The position numbers and the translations under genes were made by a program. Below the pieces are notes generated by a model, which worked only from the letters and a program-made list of their open reading frames with translations, was not told the DNA's origin and searched no databases. DNA of 64,000 nt, from NCBI GenBank assembly GCA_032717465.1, contig CM064713.1, positions 11,439,916-11,503,915 on the forward strand. The letters are read 5' to 3'. The stretch comes from Coenobita brevimanus. Its lineage: Eukaryota; Arthropoda; Malacostraca; Decapoda; Coenobitidae. Numbering within the stretch: the first letter of the stretch is position 1; every line of letters starts with the position of its first letter. Positions 29,128 to 38,921 of the stretch are shown one piece after another.

Positions 29128-32100
29128 TTTTTTATGCAAGGAAGAAGGAACCAAAGGCCATGAGCCCGCAATAGAGTTCCCTCCAAGAGAAAAACAAAAT
29201 ACAATAGAGAGCCAAATTCAAGATCCGATCATTTTGAGATGGCTGGATGCGTTTCAAAGACCGGAGATCATAGGCAGCAGGAAATACAGACAGAGGGAGA
29301 CAGTTCCAGAGTTGACCTGTTGCATAAATAAAAGACTGGGAGTAACGGTTAACTCTTGCATTAGAAAGTTGGACAGAAAAGAGATGAGAGTTTGCTGCCA
29401 GACGGATGCTACACGCCCGTCGTAGAGGTGGAGGAATGCAAGCAGACAATTCAGAGGAGCAGTGACCATGAAAGTAGCGATAGAAAAGAGATAAAGATGC
29501 AACAGTGCGGCGAAGCGTTTAACAAAGGTTGAAGTGGAGTCAGTAAGAGGGGGAGAGGATTAATGAGACGAAAAAGCTTTTGACTCCACCCTATTGAGAA
29601 GAGCTGTATGTGGGGAGCCTCCCCATACATGAGGAGGTTGTACTTCACACAGGGACGTGATAAAACCCCTGTATAGAGTCCAACAATTGTGCAGGGGTAA
29701 AGAAAGAGCAGAGTCAGCTTAGCACACCCAATCTCTTGGAAAGCAGATTTTACAAGAGATGTAATATGATCTTTCCAAGATAAGTCCCGGAGTAAATGAA
29801 ACCCCAAGCACGTTCAAGGATGATGCAGGATTAAGCTAAATATTATTAAACATTAGTGGGTATACCTGTGGAAGATTTTGTCAGGTTGATAGGTGTAAGA
29901 ACTGAGTCTTAGATGCATAAAAACAACCATATTATTTTTACCCCAGTCAGAGATACGAACCAAGTCAGACATTAGGTGTGCCATAGCCTCATCCCTTGTT
30001 TGTTGAAGTAACTGTTGAGATGGGCGTTCCAGGAACCAAATGGAAAGGTGAAGGGTGGAGCTATCAGCGTATGAGTGGATAGGGTTAGATGAACAACTTA
30101 GAAGATCATTGATGAATAAAAGGAAGAGAGTTGGTGATAGAAAAGAGCTCTGAGGAACATCACTGTTGATAGATCAAGGAGAAGAACGATGGCCGTCTAC
30201 AACAGCGGCTATAGAACGACCAGAAAGGAAGCTAACGATGAAGGCACAGATAGAAGGATAGAAACCGTAGGAGGGCAGTTTGAAAATTAAAGATTTATGC
30301 CAGACTCGAGCGGAAAAAAGCGCTTTGAGATGTCAGGTGCAATGGCAAAGCTTTCGCCAAAGTCCCGAAAGGAGGATGACCAGGAGTCTGAAAGGTAGGT
30401 GAGAAGATCGCCAGTGGAGCGTCCCTGTCGGAACCCGTACTGACAATCAGAAAGAAGGTTGTGATAGGAAAGATGCTTAAAAATTTTTCTATTGAGAATT
30501 GACTCAAAAACTTTTGAAATACAGGACTTTAAAGCAATTGGACGATAGTTGGAGGGTTGGAAGTGGTCATCTTTCTTTGGGACTGGCTGAATGAGAGCAA
30601 ACTTCCAGCAAAAAGGAAAGGTACAAGTTGACAGACAAAGGCGAAAGAGTTTGCTTAAGCAGGGTGTAAGCACAGAAGCACAGTTCTTGAGAACAACAGG
30701 AGGGACCCCATCAGGCCCATATGCCTTTTTAGTACTGAGCCCAGTGATGGCAGAAATACATCAGCAGAAGAAATTTTAATGTCAGCCACGGGAAGTCATA
30801 GGGGGAAGTGATGAAGGAACAGCACCGGAATTGTCTAAGGTGGAATTAGGGGAGAATGTCTGAGCTATGAGTTCTGTTTTATCAGTAGAAGAAATAGCTA
30901 CAGGGCCATCAGTGCAGAAAAGAGGAGGGAAGGATGATGAGATAAAGTTGTGAGAATGGTTTTTGGCAAGGTGCCAGAAGGAGCGGGAAGAATTCGAGGT
31001 TGAGGACTCTGAGCATTTAGTACAGATGAATGTATTTTTAGCAAAGCGAAGATCAGACTTAGCACTTTATCTCCGGGCAGAAACGTAAAGATGATGTGAT
31101 TCAGGGGTGGGTTGGCTCCTGGTACCTTTTGCTCCAAGGCCCTCTCCTTGTTGTGGACAGCATTAGAACAAGTGTGATTAAACCAAAAGGCTTTCTTGTG
31201 TTAGTCAAAGGATATGAGAAAGGAAATGTAGGCTTCCATGCCCGAGAGAATAACCTCCGTAATACACAAGGCACACTGAGATGGCTCACGGCCATGGAAG
31301 CAATAATCATTCCAGGGAAAATCAAAGAAGTATTGCATGAAGGCCTCCCAGTCCGCGGCTCCAAAATGCCACAGACGACGTTTCCTTGGAGGGTCCACAG
31401 GCCGTACTGGAGCGATAGGACAGGTTAAGGTGATAAGGTTGTGATCGAAGGAGCCCAACGAACAGAAAATATTAACAGAGTAATCAGAAGGATTAGTTGT
31501 GAGGAAGAGGTCAAGTATGTTGGAGCTCTCTCCAAGGCGGTCAGGGATACAGGTAGGGTGCTGTACAAGCTGCTCTAGGTCATTAAGGATAGAAAAGATG
31601 TAGGCTTGTTCACCAGGTGGATAAGTGAAAGGAGAGGAAAGCCAAAGGTGGTGGTGATCATTGAAATCTCCTAAAATGGAGATTTCAGAGAAAGGAGAAA
31701 TGGATAGAATGTGTTCCATCGTAGAAGTAAGATAGTCAAAGAATTTTTTATAGTCAGTAGAATTAGGGGATAAGTAAACAGCACAGATATATTTAGTCAG
31801 AGAATGACAGGAAAGCCGAAGCCAAAGTGTAGAGAATTCAGAAGAATCGAGTTCAGGAACACAAGAGCAAGATAAGTCGTTGCGTATATATACACAACAG
31901 CCACCTTTGGCTTTGAAATGAGTATAGAGAAAGTAGGAGGGGATACAGAGAAAAGTGGTTTGCTGTCAGTTGCCTCAGACAGCTGAGGTCTCAGTTAGAA
32001 AAAGAAGGTGAGGTTTAGAGGGAGGAGAAGTAAGGTGCTCAACAGAGCGAAAGTTAGAGGAAAGGCCGCGAATGTTGCAGAAATGCAGAGAGAAGAGTCA

Positions 32101-32482
32101 GGAACAGTGGTTCCATGTGCACCTCAAGTCGTCACCGGGAAAGAGGCGGATGGTGGGGGCATTTATGGTCCCCCCCTGGGGACTCCGAGGCTTGGTGATG
32201 AGATCGCCATAATTTTTTGAATTTTGGAAAAGGAAGTGTAGTGTGTAAAGTGTACATGTAGTTTGGTGTAGATAGTTAGAGAAATTTGTACTGGAGAGCA
32301 TGCTGGCCTACTTCCTCTGTGTAACTGAGACGCTGAAAAAGTTCAGCAAAGGGGGGGATGGGTCAGGAACTGGTCCTGAGGGCTGATGAAATGGGAGCTC
32401 CAGCACTCCCTGTCATCAGCTTTCCATCCCACCTCCGGGAGTACTCGCCTCTGCTCGACTGGAGCTACAGTCTACTCCTGCA
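29124..32482 (-). mobile_element. LINE-b, nearly full-length copy, minus strand
   Basis: 3.36 kb from a 3' end at (TA)n to a 5' end near the (TATG)/(TA) tract at 32483-32507. Contains 5' leader, APE endonuclease, RT and C-terminal region; no separate ORF1 is obvious. Three other copies (12446-13592, 21405-28860, 51436-57801) align to it and define the family. Frames are broken in many places. Confidence 0.88.
29132..32080 (-). pseudogene. LINE-b endonuclease-reverse transcriptase, broken
   Basis: In 5'-3' order on the minus strand: CNIRGLSSNFRSVEHL (about 32080) and FLTETSAV (endonuclease start), KAKGGCCVYIRNDLS, KYICAVYLSPNSTDY (about 31800), ILGDFNDHHHLW (31675-31640), SFDHNLIT (the usual SDH box reads FDH), then RT: KAYGPDGVPPVVLKNC (30740-30690), NYRPIALKSCISKVFE, YGFRQGRSTGDLLTYL and the catalytic box near 30070 as YADS instead of YSDD/YADD, and the C-terminal region to 29132. 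Stops and frameshifts throughout. The second catalytic Asp of motif C is lost in this copy but kept at 12446-13592. Confidence 0.82.
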
Positions 32483-32507
32483 TACATATGTATGTATGTA
32501 TATATAA
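32483..32507. repeat. Short (TATG)/(TA) microsatellite
   Basis: CATACATATGTATGTATGTATATATA, marking the 5' end of LINE-b. Confidence 0.8.
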
Positions 32508-32514
32508 TCATGGG

Positions 32515-32880
32515 TAATGGAGAGGGGGATGGCATTGGTAATGAATGGTGATGGGATGGAATATCTCAAATTTGTTGTATGCTTATGATGCAGTACTGCT
32601 TGCAAGTACCAGACAAGAACTTGGTAGGCTAGTGGCAGAGTTTTCCTGATTTGGCTGTGAGCGTCGTGCCTTGAGAGTAAATATAGAAAAGAGTATGTGA
32701 TGGTTATTTGAGAGAAGAAGGTGTCCCCCACTGCGATGTTACAGTGAATGGAGAGACTGGAATTGGTGAGAGAATTCAAGTACCGGGTTACAGCGGTAGA
32801 AAATGCGCAAAAGGAGTGGAAAGTAGAGTGAAACAAGGAAGAAAAAGTAGCTGGTACAATGAATTGGTTAGCTTAACTAA
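32515..32880 (+). pseudogene. RT fragment of a LINE-a/LINE-c relative
   Basis: Frame pieces read WNISNLLYAYDAVLLASTRQ, then ELGRLVAEF, CERRALRVNIEKSM and, after a shift, GENAQKEWKVE. This aligns with the FADD region of LINE-a (LLFADDTVLLSEDEWELQGL...RRRNLKVNVNKSK), here with YAYD replacing F/YADD. Both flanks are cut: LINE-b on the left and the duplicated unit on the right. Confidence 0.65.
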
Positions 32881-32902
32881 AAACAACATATCTGACCGCA
32901 GG

Positions 32903-33071
32903 AGTCCTGTATGAGACAGTCCCTAGCATGTATTCAATGAACCAGTGGGTGTTAGCGCCGAAGTGGTGACATGTAGAGGTGTATGGTATGTAGCAGGACT
33001 GCTGGGCCTTGATAGCAGGCTGTGAAGCCTATGCCCAGAGTCGGACACATAAAAAAAAAAAAAAAAAAAAA
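32903..33071 (+). mobile_element. SINE-1, 3' part
   Basis: Matches the 3' part of the full SINE at 42735-43075 almost perfectly, including an A-rich tail (33051-33071). The tRNA-like head is missing because the repeated unit begins here. Confidence 0.8.
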
Positions 33072-33255
33072 TGTAGGTGAGGTGGAGGGAGGGAGAGGGA
33101 GAGGTAGACCGAGGATGAGGTGGAGGGATGGAGTTGAGAGGTATATGAGGGAGGGGGGGTGAGTTGGGGGGAGGGTAGTCAAATGGTGGGTGACAGAGCG
33201 ACTTGGAGGCGTTTTGTCTGCAGCCACCCTTTGCGGGATTAGGGCGTCGGGCTAT
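33072..33255 (+). mobile_element. LINE-a 3' tail behind SINE-1
   Basis: GTAGGTGAGGTGGAGGGAGG to GGGCGTCGGGCTATAG encodes the basic tail of LINE-a (GRGRPRMRWRDGVERYM) and its 3' end. It is identical in layout to 43076-43257 and is followed by (TAGA)/(TA)n. Confidence 0.78.
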
Positions 33256-33275
33256 AGATAGATAGATAGTATATA

Positions 33276-33325
<50 letters not shown>

Positions 33326-33329
33326 TATA
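33256..33329. repeat. (TAGA)/(TA)n microsatellite, left flank of LTR-B copy 1
   Basis: TA units with a few CA interruptions. The LTR-B 3' LTR begins directly after it, and another (TA)n (39713-39737) lies directly after the 5' LTR, so LTR-B appears to have inserted inside a (TA)n tract. Confidence 0.9.
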
Positions 33330-34117
33330 TTTTAACGGAACAGAGAAAGATAACGTACACTTTAAGTGAGAATACTAAGAGTCACTACTGTCCCGTAAAG
33401 TTCCAGGTTCAAAACAAAAGAGTTAGGTAAAATTACAAGTTAAAGTTTAATGCTCAAACTAACAACAAAACATTCAGGACTCATAAGGATAATGTAATGG
33501 CAAATAAACAAGTTAAATATATGGTTAACTGCAATAGCCTCTATTAACACGAAATTAGCAAGAGTAAATTTATCTAAGTCAGCCCTGATAAAATGAGATA
33601 CCAGATAATACTCAGTGAATGCCAGATAAATTATTACAGATACAAACTATTATCAAAAATGACTGACATAAAACCCAACATTAATCAAAAACCTCACTAG
33701 GCCTAAGAATTAACCTTATGCTACACAGTACAAGAAAAAATGCAATAACACTTAAACTCAAATTACACACAGCTGCTAGATGTTTGGAGATTTCTTGAGT
33801 ACTCACAATAATAATATCTGTACAGGGGAGGACAGAGATGTGAACAAAATGAGGAGCAGATCTAAGTGGCAATGATGCAGAGACTGAGCTCATTATATAG
33901 GGGCCAGCAGAGCTTGATACAACTTGTAAGAAGGACGCGCAAATGAAGCCATGGGGACAAAGAGCTGAAAATCACGCTCTGAATAACAGAGAGAACGACT
34001 TACTCTACTATAACGATAGAAAGGGGGGACTGAGGCAGAACACGCTCGTGATCAAATATGCAGCATACTGTGCGTTAAAATTACACAAAGGATGATGAAA
34101 TCATAGGCTATGTAACA
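33330..34117 (-). repeat. LTR-B copy 1, 3' LTR
   Basis: Ends TGTTACATAGCC on the minus strand (GTAACA at 34112-34117). The other end is TTTTAACGGAAC, where other copies have TGTTACGGAAC. Compared with 38922-39712 it has dozens of substitutions, roughly 5 percent by eye. Confidence 0.9.
33888..33902 (-). promoter_or_regulatory. TATA box in LTR-B (3' LTR copy)
   Basis: CCCCTATATAATGAG on the minus strand, conserved in all LTR-B LTRs seen here (39484-39497, about 43867-43880, 49466-49480, 60089-60103). Its position inside the LTR and orientation fit the element's promoter. Confidence 0.65.
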
Positions 34118-34135
34118 CCTCCCCACAAAGAAAAA
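34118..34135 (-). promoter_or_regulatory. LTR-B polypurine tract
   Basis: On the minus strand, CTTTTTCTTTGTGGGGAGG directly precedes the 3' LTR; TGTGGGGAGG is the likely plus-strand primer. It is conserved in copies 2 and 3 (44097-44115, 60321-60340). Confidence 0.75.
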
Positions 34136-34177
34136 GAAATTTACAAGGAAATTTCTTATTACTCTAAAACAATCTGT

Positions 34178-34870
34178 CTAAAGTCTAGATAAATAATCTG
34201 CAATAACATTTTCATTCCCCTTGACATGTTGTATGTCTAATGAATACTCCTGAAGAAGTAGACTCCATCTTGTCAATCTCTGATTTTTATCTTTAAACTT
34301 ACTAAGGAATTTCAGTGGGTTATGATCGGTATAAATGACTATGGGGTCAAAACCAGAACACAAATAAAATGAAAAATGCTGTAAACCCAAAATCAAGGTC
34401 AAAAGCTCTTTCTCAATAGTTGAGTAGTTCTTTTGAGGTGGAGTGAACTTCTTACTGTAATAAGATACAGGGTGTTCAATACCCTGATCATCCTCTTGCA
34501 GCAAAACAGCCCCAGCTCCTGTATCATTTGCATCAACAGCCATCTTAAAAGGCTTAGCAAAATTTGGAGTAGCGAGCACTGGCTGACTTAATAGAATAGC
34601 TTTAAGTTTGTTGAAAGAGGATTCACAGTTATCGGTCCAGACAAATTTAACTCCCTTTTTCAGTAGGTCTGTAAGTGTTGATACAAGAATTGAAAAGTTA
34701 AGAACAAATCTCCTGTAATAACCTACCATTCCCAAAAATCTTTGTAGCTCTTTCCTACTTTTAGGTCTGGGAAGATCACTTATAACCTGAACCTTAGCTC
34801 ATGGTGGTGCAACATGTCCATCACCAATTACATACCCAAGGTTCTGAACTTTAGCTTGACCAAACTCACA
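34178..34870 (-). pseudogene. LTR-B copy 1 RNase H region and RT connection
   Basis: Continues the RT frame after a TGA near 34875. KCEFGQAKVQNLGYVIGDGH, a second TGA near 34800, then the RT connection GMVGYYRRFVLNFSIL and RNase H: AVDANDTGAGAVLLQ (Asp), STIEKELLTLILGL (Glu), VIYTDHNPLKFLSK (Asp), HVKGNENVIADYLSRL (Asp near the end). All four RNase H acidic residues are present. The 185-codon frame 34735-34178 starts at an internal Met and ends with the natural stop. Only the two TGA codons separate it from RT. Confidence 0.88.
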
Positions 34871-35730
34871 CTTTCATAAATTAGCTACAAGATTAGCGTG
34901 AACTAAACGGTCAAGAAATTTACTGACATGGCATAGGTGATCTTTCCAGTTGTCACTGAAGATTAATACATCATCAGTATAAACAACACACCCTGCCAAA
35001 CCCTCTGTTACAACATTCATGAGCTTCTGAAATGTGGCTGGTGCATTCTTCATACCATACGGCATTACAGAACATGCAAAAGCCTTTCCTAGTGTTACAA
35101 AACATGAGATCTCCCTAGCACGTTCAGTCATAGGTACTTGCCAGTATCCCTTTAACAAATCAAACTTACTTATGTACCTAGCCTTTCCGATCTTGTCTAT
35201 GCAATCTTCCACACGAGGGAGAGGGTAAGTGTCTGTTTTAGTTATCTGATTAACACGTCTGTAGTCAATGCAAAGCTGCTGTGACCCACCTGGCTTAGGG
35301 ACTAGAGTGACAGGAGAACTCCACTCGCTCTGACATGGCTCAATCATCTTGTGGTCCAACAGGTAGCCAAGCTCCTTCTGGATGAGAGGAACTTTCACTG
35401 GGTTCACACGGTAAGGAGGCAATTTAATTGGCTTTGCGTCTCCAACATCGACATCATGCATCAACACAGTGGTTCTTCCTGGAGTAGCACGAAACACTTG
35501 CGGGTACTCCTGCAGTAATGCCGAAAACTCCTGCCTTTCCTTGGGAGGTAGATGAGAAAGCTTAGTCTGGAGATCATTCATGATATCAGGATTCTTCCCC
35601 AAACTATCACTCAGGCTCATGCTGCATGGGAGAGCTTCACTTGCAGACTCGGGTGGAACAACTACAGTGCAGACTGGATTATTTTCGTCCCGCCTGTGAT
35701 ATAACTTTAGCATGTTGATGTGACATAGTT
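34871..35730 (-). pseudogene. LTR-B copy 1 reverse transcriptase
   Basis: An open stretch from MLKLYHRRDENNPVC (35713) to HANLVANL (34874). Before the RT lies a 90-residue linker (ALPCSMSLSDSLGKN...EFSALLQEYPQVF). RT motifs follow: KLPPYRVNPVKVPLIQKEL, MIEPCQSEWSSPVTLVPKPG, LCIDYRRVNQITKTDTYPLP, ISKFDLLKGYWQVPM (motif A Asp), MPYGMKNAPATFQKLMN (motif B), CVVYTDDVLIFSD (motif C, YTDD). All catalytic residues are intact. It is preceded in frame by integrase with one TAA stop at about 35729-35731, where copy 3 has CAA (Gln), so a single base change created the stop. Confidence 0.92.
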
Positions 35731-36850
35731 ACTTGCTCTTTCTACGATCTGGTGTGGCGATGACATAGTTGACATCACTGAGTTTCTTCTCCACGAAATA
35801 AGGGCCACTAAACTTGGCTTGAAGAGGTTGCCCATGAACTGGTAGCAGAATCAAAACCTGATCTCCTGGCTGAAAGTGGCGTAACCTGGACTTCTTATCA
35901 TACCAAGTCTTCATCTTCTCCTGAGCAGCTCCTAAATTCTCTCTCGCCATCTGTAAAGCAGTGGACAGCCGTTCTTTGAACTTCATCACATACTCCAGGA
36001 GGTTGACGTCATCTTCCTCCGACAGCCAGCATTCCTTGAGTAACTTAAGGGGTCCTCTTACTTCATGGCCAAACAGTAGTTCAAAAGGTGAGAAGCCCAG
36101 TGATTCATTTGGAGATTCTCTTGCAGCAAACACAACGAATGGAAGACCTTTATCCCAGTCTTTCTGATGTTCCAAACAGTATTTCTTGAGCATCGATTTG
36201 AGTGTTTGATGATATCTCTCCAACGCTCCTTGGGTCTGGGGATGGTAAGCTGAAGACGTGATCTGGGTGATGCCCAACTCTTTCAGAGACTGCTTGAAAA
36301 CGTTTGACATGAAATTACTTCCCGGTCGGACTGCTACCTCCTTGGGCAGACCAAACTTTGTGAAGAACCCTAGCATTTCCTTAACCACGTTCTTTGCTGA
36401 GATATTTCTAAGTGGAATGGCTTCAGGATAACGAGTAGCCATATCAATCATGGTCAACACATAAGAAAATCCTGAAGAAGTCTTAGGAAGAGGGCCCACA
36501 ATATCCACCAACACACGGGTGAAAGGCGCCTCAAAAGGAGGAATGGGAACTAGAGGTGCAACCTTTTCGGTCTGATTACACTTCCCCACAACTTGACAGG
36601 TGTGACAAGACTTACAATACCAGGAAACATCCCTGAAGATACCTGGCCAGTAGAAGTGTTTCAAAATGCGTGCCACAGTCTTCCTCACTCCAAGGTGTCC
36701 TGCCAAACTGGAATCATGAGCCACTCGAATGATATCCTGCCTACAAACACGAGGGATGACAACTTGATGTACAACCTCCCATTCACAGTCGGCTGATGCT
36801 GTTGGGGTCTCCACTTCCTCATAAGTACTCCTGACTTTACATAATAACAA
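35729..36850 (-). pseudogene. LTR-B copy 1 integrase
   Basis: The HHCC domain (HDSSLAGHLGVRKTVARIL, CKSCHTCQ), then the core: RVLVDIVGPLPKTSSGF (first Asp), GLPKEVAVRPGSNFMSN, where copy 2 has EVQSDRGSNF so the second catalytic Asp is lost here through two small indels near 36327-36337, YHPQTQGALERYHQTLKSM (Glu), and the C-terminal GPY/F-type region (GDQVLILLPV...AKFSGPYFVEKKL). The upstream boundary is a frameshift near 36805: GTTGGGGTC has one G fewer than copies 2 and 3. Confidence 0.9.
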
Positions 36851-38835
36851 GTAGAAGCACTGGCTGACTCTTCTTCACTGTAAGCAGAGTTAGCTAGACC
36901 TTTCAACTCAGGGTCAGCAACATGCAACTCAACCAACTCTTGACGAGACAAATTATCAACACTACGGGGTACTGCCTCATCTGGTGAGTGGTCCAAATTA
37001 GCAAGAAAAGTGTCAGCTAGGATAACATCATCATCATCATTATCCTCTAAATCACCAGTAACTTTAGACTTAGCCCTAGTGACAGCACATGCAGGGATCA
37101 CATCAGGGACATCACAATCCTGGGCCGCAGCCACTGGCTCACTAGACAACTGAGGAGCTGGACACACTTGACTTCCACCAATATCATTTCCAAGTAAGAA
37201 AGTTACACCTGACATTGGGAGTGTCTCAACCAACCCAACCATAACGGAACCATTAACAAAACCAGACTCTAAATTCACTCTGCACAGAGGGACAGAGAAG
37301 TAATTATTCCCTACACCTTGTAAGATTACAGTTTCATCAGAGGAATTAACATTAGAGCCTAGAACACTGGTCAGCATAAGGGATTGGCAAGCACCTGTAT
37401 CACGATATATTTGAACTGATTTCCTGTCATTATTGTCCAGAGGACTGACAAAACCATCAGACAGGAAATTAGCACATGAACTCTTGAGAGTGTCACCCAC
37501 GTTACTGCTCAAAAGAGGAGCTCCATCATGAGAATTTAAGTTGCCCCTCAAAGCAGGTTCAGTTAACTCAGTTAAAGAATTCTGGGAACTCTCAAGGGTG
37601 GACACTAGACCAATTGACTGAATATTTAAAGACTCCTTTTTGTTCACATCACGCTGTCTCCTGAAACATTTCTCCGTAGTATGACCAAGCTTACTACAAT
37701 AAGTACATTTACTTTTCTGAAATCTAGAGGTGGAGCTGGTATTTACTTCCTGAGAAACATCATCTTTATTCTCTTTCCTGTTACCTGTACTCTGAGTAGA
37801 GGCAACGTACTTACTGTCAGCTTTCCCTTTTTCTCTAGAATATCTCTTGTGAGTGAGAACATATTCATCAGCTAAAACTGCAGCATCAGACAAATTATCT
37901 ATTCTTTTCTCATCAAGATATAGGCTTATATCCTTATTTATACCCCTCTTGAAGTCCTCCAGCAAAATCATCTGCTTAAATTTACCAAAATCAGAATCCA
38001 CATTCTTAGAATTTAACCACTGCTCTAACAGATCTTCTTTGATTTTTGCATACTCAACATGGGATTGCTTATCTTGCTTGTATGTTGTCCTAAATTTTAC
38101 TCTATAAGCTTCAGGAACAAGCTCATAGGCCTTAAGAATCAAGCTCTTAACTACATCATAATTATCAGATTGATCCTGAGGAAAAGATGCATAAGTTATT
38201 TGAGCTTTACCGGTGAGAACAGTTTGAAGGAGTACTGGCCAATACTGTTTGGGCCAATTAAAACCCGTAGCTACCCTCTCAAACAACTGAAAATACTTTG
38301 TTAAATCAGATTCATTAAAAGGAGGGACAAGTTTAACATTTTTAGCCACATCAAAATCATCAGAGCTAGATGATCCAGTTCCACCTTGTTTCATGCGATA
38401 CTCATGGTCTGCCTGAATCCTAGCAATTTCAACTTGTGCCTCAGCCTCCTTAGAACGGGCCTGAAATTCAGCCTGCTTAGCACTTGCTTGAAATTCAGCT
38501 TCCTGAATACGAGCCTGAGACTCAGCCTCCTTAGCACGGGCTTGAAATTCAGCCTCCTTAACACGAGACTCCGCCTTCTTAGCCTGAGCCTCCTGCAGGG
38601 CTAGCTGTAACTTAGCTAATTCAATCTGCGTTTGCTCATTTGGAGGAGTTACATTAAACAAGCTTTCATTAATTATGTCAACAATTTGATCTTTAGAATG
38701 ATGAGAGCGAACAGCAATTCCCAATTGTTGAGCAACAAGCTTAAGTTCATTCTTTGTTCTGTTTTCTACATCACACACTGTTTGCACATTTGACAAAAAA
38801 TCTTTGGCTTCATCAAGTGTAGTAATAGTAGACAT
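36805..38835 (-). CDS. LTR-B copy 1 gag-protease polyprotein
   Basis: The start is probably MSTITTLDEAKDFL at 38835; an upstream Met at 38865 lies in the leader. Order: a SAP/HeH-like helical segment (TKNELKLVAQQLGIA, about residues 20-55), a coiled-coil of Ala/Glu/Gln repeats (KEAEFQARAKEAESQARIQE, about 75-150), a capsid-like region (NVKLVPPFNESDLTKYFQLF to LLEDFKRGINKDISLYLDEK, about 165-320), a CCHC knuckle CTYCSKLGHTTEKC (about 37690), a protease with YRDTGACQSLML (37410-37380) and LLGNDIGG, then the PR-IN linker CAVTRAKSKVTGD. Out of frame with IN because of a missing G near 36805; the frame runs on to 36685 with a wrong tail. Confidence 0.88.
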
Positions 38836-38889
38836 CATGAATAAGTAACAGTCACAAAATATCAAGCAATATCCTTATGATAATATCCT

Positions 38890-38921
38890 GAATATCCTGA
38901 TATGAGGTCGCTTGAAATTTA
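38890..38921 (-). promoter_or_regulatory. LTR-B copy 1 primer-binding region
   Basis: On the minus strand, after ...CCGTAACA, the sequence reads TAAATTTCAAGCGACCTCAT. The GCGACCTCAT...CAGGATAT string is shared with LTR-A just after its 5' LTR (6690-6712). The 3' CCA-pairing TGG seen in LTR-A is AAG here and TCG in copy 2, so priming from the same tRNA is inferred and would be imperfect. Confidence 0.55.
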
